Source of the DNA: Gammaproteobacteria bacterium
Lineage (GTDB): Bacteria > Pseudomonadota > Gammaproteobacteria > Competibacterales > Competibacteraceae
Reading direction: 5' to 3'
DNA length: 45,831 bases
Assembly (NCBI GenBank): GCA_024235135.1
Contig: JACKMZ010000016.1
Location: forward strand, 1 to 45,831
A program made the position numbers and the translations under genes. The notes below the pieces were generated by a model. The model saw only the letters and a program-made list of their open reading frames with translations, was not told where the DNA came from and searched no databases. This document shows positions 7,925-16,230 of this stretch, piece after piece (position 1 is the stretch's first letter; each line of letters begins with the position of its first letter).

Positions 7925-8413
7925 ATGCGTGTCGAAGGTCTGGACCGGCTCATCAAGGAGCACCCGTTTTTCCGGGACATGGACGCAGCGGCCTGTGAAA
8001 CCATCGCCGGCTGCGCGGCAAACGAACGCTTCAATATCGGTGACTACGTCTTTCGCGAAGGCGGTGCGGCCGACAAATTCTATCTGATCCGTCAGGGGAC
8101 CATAGCGCTGGAAATCCATGTGCCGGGCAAGGATTCGATCATCGTGGACACCTTGGAAACCGGCGCCATCCTGGGCTGGGCATGGCTGGTGCCGCCCTAT
8201 CGTTGGACTTATGACGCCCGGGCGATCACCCTGTGTCGGATGGTTAGCTTGGACGCCCACTGCCTGCGTGGCAAATACGAGACCGACCACACACTGGCCA
8301 AGGAATTGTTCAAACGTTTCATTCCGGTCATGGCGAAACGCTTGGAAGCCACGCGCCAGCGGATGATCGAAAAAGCCCAGGCGCGTTCCGGCGGCGCTGG
8401 GAAGGGTGGGTGA
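7925..8413 (+). CDS. Cyclic nucleotide-binding-fold protein 1 of the hydrogenase operon
   Basis: A 162-aa stand-alone CRP-like beta-barrel domain without a DNA-binding HTH. The typical entry is visible (HPFFRDMDAAACETIAGC, then FREGGAADKFYLIRQG). The phosphate-binding cassette is altered: where cAMP binders have Gly-Glu-hydrophobic, it reads LGWAWLVPPYRWTYDARA, so the sugar-binding Glu is replaced. It may bind another ligand or serve as a structural or redox-sensing partner of the hydrogenase. GTG 7919 overlaps the hydB stop, but ATG 7925 lies about 8 nt after GGAGGG and is preferred. It is a close paralogue of the next gene. Confidence 0.82.
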   Translation: MRVEGLDRLIKEHPFFRDMDAAACETIAGCAANERFNIGDYVFREGGAADKFYLIRQGTIALEIHVPGKDSIIVDTLETGAILGWAWLVPPYRWTYDARAITLCRMVSLDAHCLRGKYETDHTLAKELFKRFIPVMAKRLEATRQRMIEKAQARSGGAGKGG

Positions 8414-8414
8414 C

Positions 8415-8876
8415 ATGAGTACGAAAATAGGGCTCGACCGGCTGATCAGGGAACATCCCTTTTTCCAGGGCATGGATGCCGAAGCCTGTGAAACATTGGC
8501 CGGTTGCGCCGCGAACGAGCGTTTCAATGGTGGCGAATACCTCATCCGTCAGGGTGAAGCCGCCAACAAGTTTTATCTCATCCGCCACGGTAGTGTGGCC
8601 CAGGAACTCCGGGTGCCGGACCGAGAATCGATCATCGTGCAGACCTTGCACGAAGGCGAGATTCTAGGCTGGTCCTGGCTGGTCTCCCCCTATCGCTGGA
8701 CGATGGACGCCCGCGCCATGCAATTGACCCGAGTATTGAGCCTGGATGCTGAATGCCTGCGTGGCAAATTCGCCAATGACCCGACGCTGGCTTACGAGCT
8801 TTTCAAGCGTTTCATCCCAGTCATGGCGTCCCGTTTGCAAACGTCCCGTCTGCAACTCATCGATATTTACGGTTAG
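8415..8876 (+). CDS. Cyclic nucleotide-binding-fold protein 2 of the hydrogenase operon
   Basis: A 153-aa paralogue of the preceding gene, sharing long stretches such as CAANERFN, KFYLIR, DAEC/DAHCLRGK and ELFKRFIPVMA; identity by eye is well over half. It too lacks an HTH and has the altered cassette LGWSWLVSPYRWTMDARA. The pair looks like a recent tandem duplication and might form a heterodimer. GTG 8406 overlaps the upstream stop; ATG 8415 with GGGTGG before it is the better start. Position inside the hydB-hydG gap says it works with the enzyme, not as a transcription factor (inference). Confidence 0.82.
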   Translation: MSTKIGLDRLIREHPFFQGMDAEACETLAGCAANERFNGGEYLIRQGEAANKFYLIRHGSVAQELRVPDRESIIVQTLHEGEILGWSWLVSPYRWTMDARAMQLTRVLSLDAECLRGKFANDPTLAYELFKRFIPVMASRLQTSRLQLIDIYG

Positions 8877-8893
8877 CGCCAGGAACCACCCGC

Positions 8894-9730
8894 ATGACGC
8901 ACAACGCCGACCCGATGCGGCCTATCCCTTACCGTATCCACAGAGTACGGTCGGAATTGGCGGATACCTTCACGCTGGATCTCGTACCCGAGGACGGCGT
9001 GCATTCCCTGAACTTCGCACCGGGCCAATTCAACATGGTTTATCTATTCGGTGGGGGCGAAGTCCCGATCAGCATCAGCGGCGATCCTGCCCGAACGGCG
9101 CCGCTGGTCCACACGATTCGGGCGGTGGGTCCGGTCACACGCGCGATGAAAGCGTTGGGGCGGGGCGATACCGTGGGCATACGCGGTCCTTTTGGCACCA
9201 CATGGCCCGTTATTGAGGCGGAAGGCAGCGACGTGGTCATCGTGGCCGGTGGCGTGGGCCTGGCTCCGCTACGCCCCGCCATCTATCACATCCTGGCCAA
9301 TCGCGAGAAGTATGGCGACGTTCGCCTCTATTACGGTGCCCGCACGCCCGATGACATCCTCTTTCTCTCAGAGCTGCGGGAATGGCGCGGACGATTCGAC
9401 ATGATCGTCGAAGTCACGGTGGACAGCGCCCGAGGCTATTGGGCCGGACGCGTGGGAGTGGTCACCCATTTGCTGGAACGCGGCCGTTACGATCCCGAGG
9501 AAACCGTGGCGCTGGTCTGCGGACCGGAAATCATGATGCGTTTTGCCATCAAAACGCTGAATCAGCGCGGCGTGGACAACGATCAGATCTATGTCTCCAT
9601 GGAGCGCAACATGAAATGCGCCATCGGTTTCTGCGGGCACTGCCAATTCGGACCCTATTTCGTCTGCAAGGATGGACCTGTGTTCCGTTTCGACCAGATC
9701 GCATCCCTTTTCTCACTGCGAGAGTTATGA
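8894..9730 (+). CDS. hydG: Group 3b hydrogenase gamma subunit, FAD/NAD(P)-binding
   Basis: A 278-aa ferredoxin-NADP reductase-type subunit that exchanges electrons with NAD(P)H. The FAD domain (FAPGQFNMVYLFGGGEVPISISG) is followed by the nucleotide domain (VIVAGGVGLAPLRPAIY). The C-terminus carries a dihydroorotate dehydrogenase B-type [2Fe-2S] site, MKCAIGFCGHCQFGPYFVC. Family knowledge places this subunit in P. furiosus-type sulfhydrogenases and group 3b enzymes. The small subunit gene starts 1 nt after its stop. The symbol follows the archaeal BGDA naming; it is unrelated to the radical SAM HydG of [FeFe] hydrogenases. Confidence 0.88.
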   Translation: MTHNADPMRPIPYRIHRVRSELADTFTLDLVPEDGVHSLNFAPGQFNMVYLFGGGEVPISISGDPARTAPLVHTIRAVGPVTRAMKALGRGDTVGIRGPFGTTWPVIEAEGSDVVIVAGGVGLAPLRPAIYHILANREKYGDVRLYYGARTPDDILFLSELREWRGRFDMIVEVTVDSARGYWAGRVGVVTHLLERGRYDPEETVALVCGPEIMMRFAIKTLNQRGVDNDQIYVSMERNMKCAIGFCGHCQFGPYFVCKDGPVFRFDQIASLFSLREL

Positions 9731-9731
9731 A

Positions 9732-10508
9732 ATGGCTGGCAAGCGCAAGCCCAAATTGGCGGTATGGAAATTCTCCTCCTGTGACGGCTGCCAGCTCAGC
9801 CTGCTGGATTGCGAGGATGAACTGCTTACCGTGGCCGCCAGCGTGGAAATCGCTTATTTTCTTGAAGCAACCCGGGCCACGATCAAGGGGCCATACGCTC
9901 TGTCACTGGTCGAAGGTTCCATCAGTACGCCCGAAGATGCCGAACGTATCCGCGCGGTGCGCCGCCAGTCCAAGGTTCTGATCACCATCGGAGCCTGCGC
10001 GACCTCGGGCGGCATTCAGGCTCTGCGCAACTTCCAGGATGTCGAACAGTTCATCAGCACGGTGTACGCCCGCCCGGAGTTCATCGACACGCTGGCCACC
10101 TCGACGGCGATCGCCGAACATGTGCCCGTGGATTTCGAACTGCGCGGCTGCCCGATCGACAAGCATCAACTGCTGGAAGTACTCAATGCGTTTCTGAACG
10201 GCCGGAAGCCCAATGTACCGCGTCACAGTCAATGCATCGAGTGCAAGCAGGCCGGTACGGTATGCGTTATGGTGGCGCGTGGAACGCCCTGTCTCGGGCC
10301 GGTCACCCAAGCGGGCTGCGGTAACCTCTGCCCATCCTGCAATCGGGGTTGCTACGGCTGTTTCGGTCCCAAGGAAACGCCCAACCCGGCCAGTCTCAGC
10401 GCACGCTTCGGCGAACTGGGAATGGCGCAGCCTGCCGTCAAGCAGATTTACCGGCTGTTCAACGCCCATGCACCGGAATTCCAGCAGGAGAGCCAGCGGC
10501 ATGAGTAA
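9732..10508 (+). CDS. hydD: Group 3b [NiFe] hydrogenase small (delta) subunit
   Basis: A 258-aa NADH-ubiquinone oxidoreductase 20 kDa-like subunit carrying the iron-sulfur relay from the Ni-Fe site. The proximal-cluster motif SSCDGCQLSLLDCEDELL lies near residues 14-31, with GACATSGG and GCPIDKHQ following. Extra C-terminal cysteines (QCIECK, GTPCLGPVTQAGCGNLCP, CNRGCYGCFGP) supply the medial and distal clusters, as in group 3b. There is no Tat signal, so the enzyme is cytoplasmic. ATG 9732 is chosen because it follows the hydG stop directly and starts at the conserved lysine-rich N-terminus. The stop overlaps hydA by 8 bases. Confidence 0.9.
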   Translation: MAGKRKPKLAVWKFSSCDGCQLSLLDCEDELLTVAASVEIAYFLEATRATIKGPYALSLVEGSISTPEDAERIRAVRRQSKVLITIGACATSGGIQALRNFQDVEQFISTVYARPEFIDTLATSTAIAEHVPVDFELRGCPIDKHQLLEVLNAFLNGRKPNVPRHSQCIECKQAGTVCVMVARGTPCLGPVTQAGCGNLCPSCNRGCYGCFGPKETPNPASLSARFGELGMAQPAVKQIYRLFNAHAPEFQQESQRHE

Positions 10509-11796
10509 GCAAACTCGCACGATCAAAGTCGATGCCTTGGCTCGGGTGGAAGGGGAAGGCGCGCTGCATGTACGCATCAAGGACGGCGTGGTAAAGGATG
10601 TGAAATTCCGTATTTTCGAGCCGCCGCGGTTTTTCGAAGCCTTTTTACAGGGCCGGCTTTACAGTGAAGCCCCGGATATTACCGCGCGGATCTGCGGCAT
10701 CTGTCCGATCGCCTACATGATGGGCGCCAGCCAAGCCATGGAAGATGCCTTGGGCATGGCCGTCACGGGACCGCTGCGGGATCTACGGCGATTGATCTAC
10801 TGCGGGGAATGGATTGAAAGCCACGTATTGCATGCCTATCTGCTGCATGCGCCTGACTTTCTCGGTTTCGAGGACGCCATCCGCCTGTCCCAACACCATC
10901 CCGGCGTGGTGGAGAAGGCCCTGCAACTCAAGAAACTCGGCAACCGGATTCTGGAAGTGATCGGCGGTCGCGCCGTGCACCCGGTCAACCTGCGGGTGGG
11001 CGGTTTCTATCGCACTCCCCGCAAGGACGCCATCCGCGCGTTGATCGGACCCCTGCAATGGGCCGTGGAAGCCTCCTTGGACACGGTAAAGCTGGTCGGT
11101 GGTTTCGATTTCCCGGATTATCATTACGATTACACCTGTGTTTCCCTGCATCATCCCGACGAATACCCGATCACCCAAGGCCGTTTGATCTCCAACCGGG
11201 GTCTGGACATCGCTATCGACGAATTCTCCAACCATATCATCGAGCAACATGTCGCCCATTCAAATGCACTGCAAGGCCATCTGCAGGGTAGCGATTGCTA
11301 TCTGGTCGGTCCCATCGCCCGCTACAACAATAATTTCGAGCAACTGTCGGATCTGGCCAGACAGGCGGCAGGAGAAGCCGGTTTGGGACGCGTCTGCGAT
11401 AATCCATTCCAGAGCATCGTGGTGCGGGCTGTAGAGACCTTGTACGCCTGCGAGGAAGCGTTACGGTTAGCGGAGAATTACGAGGAACCAGACGCCCCCT
11501 ACGTGGAACCGACGGTGCAGGCCGGTATCGGACATGGTTGCACCGAGGCGCCACGCGGTATCTGTTACCACCGTTACCAGTTAGACGAGAACGGGCGCAT
11601 TTTGGAAGCCACGATCGTTCCTCCCACCTCGCAAAACCAGTTGCAGATCGAACGGGACCTGTGGGGCGTGGTGGAGAAAAACCTCGATCTTCCCGAAGAT
11701 CGCTTGAAATGGCGTTGCGAGCAGACTATTCGCAACTACGACCCTTGCATCTCTTGCGCCACGCATTTTCTGCGTTTGACGGTGGAACGAGAGTGA
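10501..11796 (+). CDS. hydA: Group 3b [NiFe] hydrogenase large (alpha) subunit
   Basis: A 431-aa catalytic subunit that holds the Ni-Fe(CN)2CO centre. The N-terminal ligand motif reads RICGICPIAY and the C-terminal one DPCISCATHF, each supplying two cysteines. A Tyr follows where periplasmic enzymes have His, which I recall as usual in the 3b group. A nine-residue tail after the final His is the likely target of the maturation protease encoded next. ATG 10501 overlaps the small-subunit stop; a long in-frame upstream extension is only frame read-through. The reaction is reversible H2 oxidation coupled to NAD(P), with possible sulfur reductase side activity. Confidence 0.92.
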   Translation: MSKQTRTIKVDALARVEGEGALHVRIKDGVVKDVKFRIFEPPRFFEAFLQGRLYSEAPDITARICGICPIAYMMGASQAMEDALGMAVTGPLRDLRRLIYCGEWIESHVLHAYLLHAPDFLGFEDAIRLSQHHPGVVEKALQLKKLGNRILEVIGGRAVHPVNLRVGGFYRTPRKDAIRALIGPLQWAVEASLDTVKLVGGFDFPDYHYDYTCVSLHHPDEYPITQGRLISNRGLDIAIDEFSNHIIEQHVAHSNALQGHLQGSDCYLVGPIARYNNNFEQLSDLARQAAGEAGLGRVCDNPFQSIVVRAVETLYACEEALRLAENYEEPDAPYVEPTVQAGIGHGCTEAPRGICYHRYQLDENGRILEATIVPPTSQNQLQIERDLWGVVEKNLDLPEDRLKWRCEQTIRNYDPCISCATHFLRLTVERE

Positions 11797-12257
11797 GCGA
11801 GCCGATGATCATCGGCGTGGGCAATTCGCTACGCAGTGACGACGGAGTCGGACCCGTCGTCATCGCCCATCTGGCCACACGGATTGAAGACTCCGTCATC
11901 CTGCTCGAACACCAGAGCGACGGGATAAGCCTGATGGAACGCTGGCAGGACGCCGATACCGTCATTGTGGTGGATGCCGCATCTTCCGAAGCGCCTTGCG
12001 GCACCATCCACCGCTTCGATGTGGCGGAATCGGAACTGCCCAGAGGATTTTTCCATGCTTCGACGCATGAACTGGGCGTCGCCGAAGCCGTGGAAATGGC
12101 ACGGTTGCTGCGCCGTTTACCGCAACGCTTGATCGTTTATGCCATCGAGGGAGAGAATTTCGCCGCCGGAACCGATATGACTCCCGCTGTCGCTAACGCC
12201 GTCGAGTCGGTGGCAACCCAAATCCTTGAGGAACTTAGCCGCGTTCGAAAAGCGTAG
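11793..12257 (+). CDS. Hydrogenase maturation protease (HyaD/HycI family)
   Basis: A 154-aa endopeptidase that trims the C-terminal tail of the Ni-loaded large subunit. The family opening IIGVGNSLRSDDGVGP is present with its metal-sensing Asp (SDDG), followed by VVDAASS and the HELGVAEA segment with the third metal ligand. GTG 11793 overlaps the hydA stop; ATG 11805 is an alternative. The 3' end overlaps the oppositely oriented sigma-54 regulator gene by 23 bases. The Hyp maturation genes are not in the window, so they must be elsewhere if the hydrogenase is active. Confidence 0.9.
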   Translation: MSEPMIIGVGNSLRSDDGVGPVVIAHLATRIEDSVILLEHQSDGISLMERWQDADTVIVVDAASSEAPCGTIHRFDVAESELPRGFFHASTHELGVAEAVEMARLLRRLPQRLIVYAIEGENFAAGTDMTPAVANAVESVATQILEELSRVRKA

Positions 12258-14214
12258 GCAAAGCAATGCCGTGCTTACGCATCTTGCGATACAGGGTATT
12301 GCGGCTCATGTTTAGATGCTCGGCTGTTTCCGTAATATTCCATTGGTGTAACTCCAATGCCCTTAACAAGGCCTGCTTCTCCGCATAGTTGAGGATATTG
12401 GCCGACGGCTCGCCAGGGGAAGGCTGAATGACGCCATCTTTTCGTGGCGCCGCGTAATCTTTCGTCACCGCCTGTCCGATGACGGGGGGTAGATCGGCCA
12501 ACCGCACGGTTTTGCCCTCACAGAGGGCCACTGCGGTACGCAACACATTGCGTAGCTGACGGATATTACCCGGCCAATGATAGGCGTCTAGGGCCGTCCG
12601 AGCGCCTTTTTCCAATTCCATGGTCTGTTCGGCGCCTTCCAGTTGGAGGAGACAGTCGATCAATTGGCTGCGGTCGGCACGCTCCCGCAGCGGTGGCAAT
12701 TCGATGATCAAGCCGTTCAGCCGGTAAAAGAGATCCTCGCGGAAGGTTTCGTTGTTAACCCGGTTCTGCAGATCCTGATGCGTTGCGCTGATGACGTGGA
12801 CTTGCACCGGTATCGGCGTTTCGCTACCCAGAGGCAACACTTCCTTGTCTTCGAGAACCCGTAACAACCGGGTCTGCAGCGAAAGGGGCATATCGCCGAT
12901 TTCATCCAAAAACAAGGTCCCGCTGTTGGCTTGCAGAATTTTGCCGCGCCGACCTTCGCGACGAGCGCCGGTGAACGCCCCGTGCTTGTATCCGAACAAC
13001 TCGCTTTCGATCAGATTTTCAGGGATCGCTGCACAGTTGACGGCCACGAAGGGCCGATCGGCCCGCTCGCTGGCCTGATGGATGGCTCTGGCAAAGGCTT
13101 CCTTCCCGGTTCCGGTCTCGCCGATGACCAGAATATTGATGTCCTTGTTCATGACCCGCCGGGCGCAATGCGCGTTGTACACCATGCGCGGATCCTCACC
13201 CTGCAAGTTCTCGAGCGCTTGTCGCAAGGGTGTCGTAGTCGGTGAATAATCCGGCTTCAAGTGTGTCGATGTCGCCGGCCGTTCCGGCGTACGCAAGGTG
13301 ACGAAATATTGTTTGCCGCGCCGGTCCCGCAATGGCCAAACGGCATTGGGCTGCTCGCGTCGGGCACGCCCGAGCAGGGCATCCAGATCGGCCGCGAAGA
13401 CCTCACCCAGCGGCTTCTTGCGCAAATGTGACGGGCCGTCCAACCCCAGTTGATCCAGCGCACCGCGATTGGTGGCGACAATGACGCCGTCTCCGTCGAG
13501 CGCAATCATCCCCTCGCCCAGCAGGTCCACAAATTCCGGTTGCCGGGAGAAACGCAACACCCACTGGTTGGAATACTGTCTGAGGAAATAACGGTTTTCT
13601 ATCAGGCGCGCCGACACGCCCGCTAAGGCCAGAGTGTGAGACTGACTGCGCTTGGAATCCTTGGAATTGACCGAGGATACGTCCAGAATCGCGAGCAGTT
13701 CGCCATAGGGATCAAAAATGGGGGCCGCCGAGCAGGTCAGCTTAATATTGTTGACCCGGTAATGCTCATCCAAATGGACCGTCAACGGCAGTTTCTCAAT
13801 AAGGCAGGTCCCGATAGCATTGGTCCCTTCGTAATCTTCGCTCCAGACCGCGCCACGCCAAAGACCCGCCCGCATAAAATCGTCGCGCAGGACCGGATCG
13901 CACACGCTGTTGAGAATGATGCCTTCGCCGTCGGTCAAAACGATAATGTAACCGGAGTGGGATATCTGCCGATACAAACCTTCGATTTCAGTGCCTGCAA
14001 TCTGCAATAGGCTGTCCATACGCTGGTAATGTTCAACCAAGCGCGGATGTTCAATGACCAAGGTCTGATGCTGCTCGGCCGGTTTGATGGTATAACCTTC
14101 CAAACAGCGTTTCCAAGAACGCAGGATGCTGTCTTCCAGAACAAGTTCACGACGACCCTGTTGGATAACCGAAAGGACTCGGTGAATGTGCCGATGAGTT
14201 AAATCCTCCGCCAT
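12235..14214 (-). CDS. Sigma-54-dependent activator, AcoR-like
   Basis: A 659-aa enhancer-binding protein. The N-terminal half is the AcoR type: a start such as ILRSWKRCLEGY, then a GAF-like sensor with YEGTNAIGTCLIEKLPLTVH, then a PAS-like segment (LLGEGMIALDGDGVIVATN). The AAA+ domain has Walker A GETGTGKE, the sigma-54 contact loop GAFTGA, Walker B TLFLDEIGDM and WPGNIRQLRN. The C-terminus is a Fis-type HTH (ITETAEHLNMSRNTLYRKMR). ATG 14214 has GGAGGAGG just upstream. AcoR relatives respond to small alcohols or ketones. The gene converges on the hydrogenase operon and is divergent from a porin. Its targets are unknown; the aor promoter is a candidate. Confidence 0.9.
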   Translation of the reverse strand: MAEDLTHRHIHRVLSVIQQGRRELVLEDSILRSWKRCLEGYTIKPAEQHQTLVIEHPRLVEHYQRMDSLLQIAGTEIEGLYRQISHSGYIIVLTDGEGIILNSVCDPVLRDDFMRAGLWRGAVWSEDYEGTNAIGTCLIEKLPLTVHLDEHYRVNNIKLTCSAAPIFDPYGELLAILDVSSVNSKDSKRSQSHTLALAGVSARLIENRYFLRQYSNQWVLRFSRQPEFVDLLGEGMIALDGDGVIVATNRGALDQLGLDGPSHLRKKPLGEVFAADLDALLGRARREQPNAVWPLRDRRGKQYFVTLRTPERPATSTHLKPDYSPTTTPLRQALENLQGEDPRMVYNAHCARRVMNKDINILVIGETGTGKEAFARAIHQASERADRPFVAVNCAAIPENLIESELFGYKHGAFTGARREGRRGKILQANSGTLFLDEIGDMPLSLQTRLLRVLEDKEVLPLGSETPIPVQVHVISATHQDLQNRVNNETFREDLFYRLNGLIIELPPLRERADRSQLIDCLLQLEGAEQTMELEKGARTALDAYHWPGNIRQLRNVLRTAVALCEGKTVRLADLPPVIGQAVTKDYAAPRKDGVIQPSPGEPSANILNYAEKQALLRALELHQWNITETAEHLNMSRNTLYRKMRKHGIALPTLFERG

Positions 14215-14646
14215 AAATGGCCTCCTCCGCGCTGAGTTGTCAACAAACTCCGCGGGGCATCTGACGCAAAACAATATTGCTCCAGCCAAATGACAACCCA
14301 TCCCGATCCTGGAGTTTGTCCCTCAAAATGGCCAATGTGTTACGGCCATGTATCGATTCCGTTACATTTAAAAATAGCAGAATTTACCAAGCTTTTCTTA
14401 AATCTCCCCCTGCGAAACGGTCTTGCTTACTGCTGACAGGCTGTTGGGTAAGTGATTCATCAGCCTACAAGTTGAGGCGTATTTTTTGCTGTGCTCACCT
14501 GGGACCGTTTGAGTAATTTTTCCTAATCAAAGCAACCAGTTTCAGGGGCCTTTTTCGGCCCTTCGGCCGCCTGATAGGAATACTGCTCAGCTTCCAAAGC
14601 GGGTATTTCAATTACCCCAGAAAACAGATACACCAGGGGGATCATC
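14215..14646. other. Intergenic region between regulator and porin
   Basis: 432 bases between divergent genes. I see no convincing ORF and no GG-N10-GC sigma-54 box. In the porin leader two short stems are mutually exclusive: GGGCC (14546-14550) with GGCCC (14557-14561), or CGGCC (14556-14560) with GGCCG (14565-14569). The porin ribosome site is AGGGGG at about 14634-14640. The regulator's GGAGGAGG ribosome site lies at the other end. Confidence 0.4.
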
Positions 14647-15849
14647 ATGAACTCTTATTCTCTCCTCAAGCAGAGCGTTATTGGAACCGGGGTTGCCGCA
14701 GCGTTAGCTACTTCCACCGTTCAAGCCGTGGATTGGCAGTCAGGCGAATGGACCTTGGGCCTGGGTGGCCAAGTCAATGCCTACTTCAACCATGTTAATT
14801 GTAATAACGATGACCTAGGCGCCGGCGGAACGACCCTTGCCGGTTTGGCATGTGCAGGCTCGACTGATGAGAACGGCAACTTTGAGGATGCCAACGGCGT
14901 GTCCAATGGCTTGCTCCCGTCATCATTGATCTTCAGCGCCTCCACGACCCAGAATGGCTATGACATCAACGCTACCATTGGCGTGTACTATGGAGCAGAC
15001 AGTAACACCGCGCTGGCTTTCTCCACAGTCGATGCCCGCCAAGTGTTCCTGACCTTCGGTTCCAAAGATATGGGGACCGTACTCGTCGGTCGCAATTTCG
15101 GACTGTTCGCTTTCGATGCCGTCATCAACGACATGACCCTGTTGGGTCTGGGGGGGGCTTTTGCATCAGCCCATCCGGGTCACACCAGTCTGGGGGGCCT
15201 GGGATTTGGGTATATTTACACCGATCGGCTCGCGCAAATCGATTATACAACCCCGGATTTCGGCGGTTTTAAAGCCACTCTGGGAGTATTCCAGCCGTTG
15301 GACGGGGTAGCGACTGTCGGTGACGCCAATCATGGCAGTGAGATCGGTTTTCACGGCAAAGCCAGCTATACTTGGGATGGCGATATCAAAGGCACGGTGT
15401 CCACATCGTTTCTATCGCAAAACATGGACTTGACTGCCCCTGCGGATACCGCCGACGTATTGGGGTGGGACCTATTCGGGAAGGTCGGCTACCAAGACTT
15501 TGATTTCCTGGCTTATTACTACCAAGCGAAAGGCATGACCACCTTGGCTATCGGCGGTCTTATCTTTCCCGGTTTCGATGGGGTTACCGGTGACCCTGAG
15601 AAATCCAAGGGGTATATGCTGCAAGGTACGTATACGCTCGGCAACACCCGTCTGGGCATCAACTGGGCCGAAAGCAAGCAAACCGAAGTTACCCGAGTGG
15701 ACAACGACAAGCTAACGTTGGGTGTCTATCACAATCTGACCCCGGCGCTGACCCTGGTCGCGGAATACTCAAAGCAGGAAAGTGATTTGCGCGGAGTCGG
15801 CACCGATAAGACGTGGAATTTCAATCTCGGCGCAATCTTGTTCTATTAA
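14647..15849 (+). CDS. Outer-membrane porin
   Basis: A 400-aa Gram-negative porin. It opens with a signal peptide (VIGTGVAAALATSTVQA, cleavage probably before VDWQSG) and continues with alternating beta-strand patterns such as WTLGLGGQVNAYFNH, GYDINATIGVYYGAD, MGTVLVGRNFGLF and LTLVAEYSKQESD. It ends NFNLGAILFY, with the terminal aromatic residue needed for BAM-mediated insertion. The family is the trimeric general porin type. A Cys pair in the first loop region (NCNNDDL, LACAGS) may form a loop disulfide. No substrate can be read from the sequence. It stands alone, divergent from the sigma-54 regulator. Confidence 0.88.
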   Translation: MNSYSLLKQSVIGTGVAAALATSTVQAVDWQSGEWTLGLGGQVNAYFNHVNCNNDDLGAGGTTLAGLACAGSTDENGNFEDANGVSNGLLPSSLIFSASTTQNGYDINATIGVYYGADSNTALAFSTVDARQVFLTFGSKDMGTVLVGRNFGLFAFDAVINDMTLLGLGGAFASAHPGHTSLGGLGFGYIYTDRLAQIDYTTPDFGGFKATLGVFQPLDGVATVGDANHGSEIGFHGKASYTWDGDIKGTVSTSFLSQNMDLTAPADTADVLGWDLFGKVGYQDFDFLAYYYQAKGMTTLAIGGLIFPGFDGVTGDPEKSKGYMLQGTYTLGNTRLGINWAESKQTEVTRVDNDKLTLGVYHNLTPALTLVAEYSKQESDLRGVGTDKTWNFNLGAILFY

Positions 15850-16163
15850 TATTTGCGGCCTTACACAGGCGATATGGCCACATGCGGAGCCGTGGTTAAT
15901 CTATCCACGTGCAGAATCTGCTAAAAGTCGATGTTCTGCGTAAGTCCTTTATAGGGTCATTTTTTTGTTGGAGGCATTGCAGTCGACGGTAGGGTACCGA
16001 CACCGCGCCGCGATTGCTTTGCCTCCCAAAGTCTGGATTAGCCCATTCTTACCATAGAACTCTGGCTCAATAAATGGGCAAATTCCCGGCTAGCGCGCTC
16101 ACGCGGGATCGCTCATCGATAGGGATGCCAATCGTTTTATGAGTTGCCGCGTTCATATTGACG

Positions 16164-16180
16164 GGCAACGGCATGTTGCC
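16164..16180 (+). terminator. Weak terminator-like hairpin
   Basis: GGCAAC (16164-16169) pairs perfectly with GTTGCC (16175-16180) over a GGCAT loop and is followed by ATTTTG. The stem is short and the T run only four, so it is at best a weak intrinsic terminator, lying over 300 nt after the porin stop. Confidence 0.35.
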
Positions 16181-16201
16181 ATTTTGAGAGTTGCATGATC
16201 C

Positions 16202-16230
16202 CCTGTCTTCGCCGGAAGGTGAAGAACAGG
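16202..16230 (+). ncRNA. Stable hairpin with GNRA tetraloop, possible structured RNA
   Basis: The arm 16202-16213 pairs with 16218-16230, giving 12 pairs with one G-U and a single bulged A, capped by the tetraloop GGAA, a member of the GNRA class. No T run follows on either strand, so it is not an intrinsic terminator. It could belong to a small RNA or to the 5' leader of the downstream gene pair. The structure is read directly; a function is not known. Confidence 0.4.

Noticed and set aside
15954..16093. Short minus-strand frame of about 46 codons in the porin downstream gap
   Set aside because: Its length is within chance, it lacks a start and ribosome site, and it matches no family I recognise; not called a transposase remnant.
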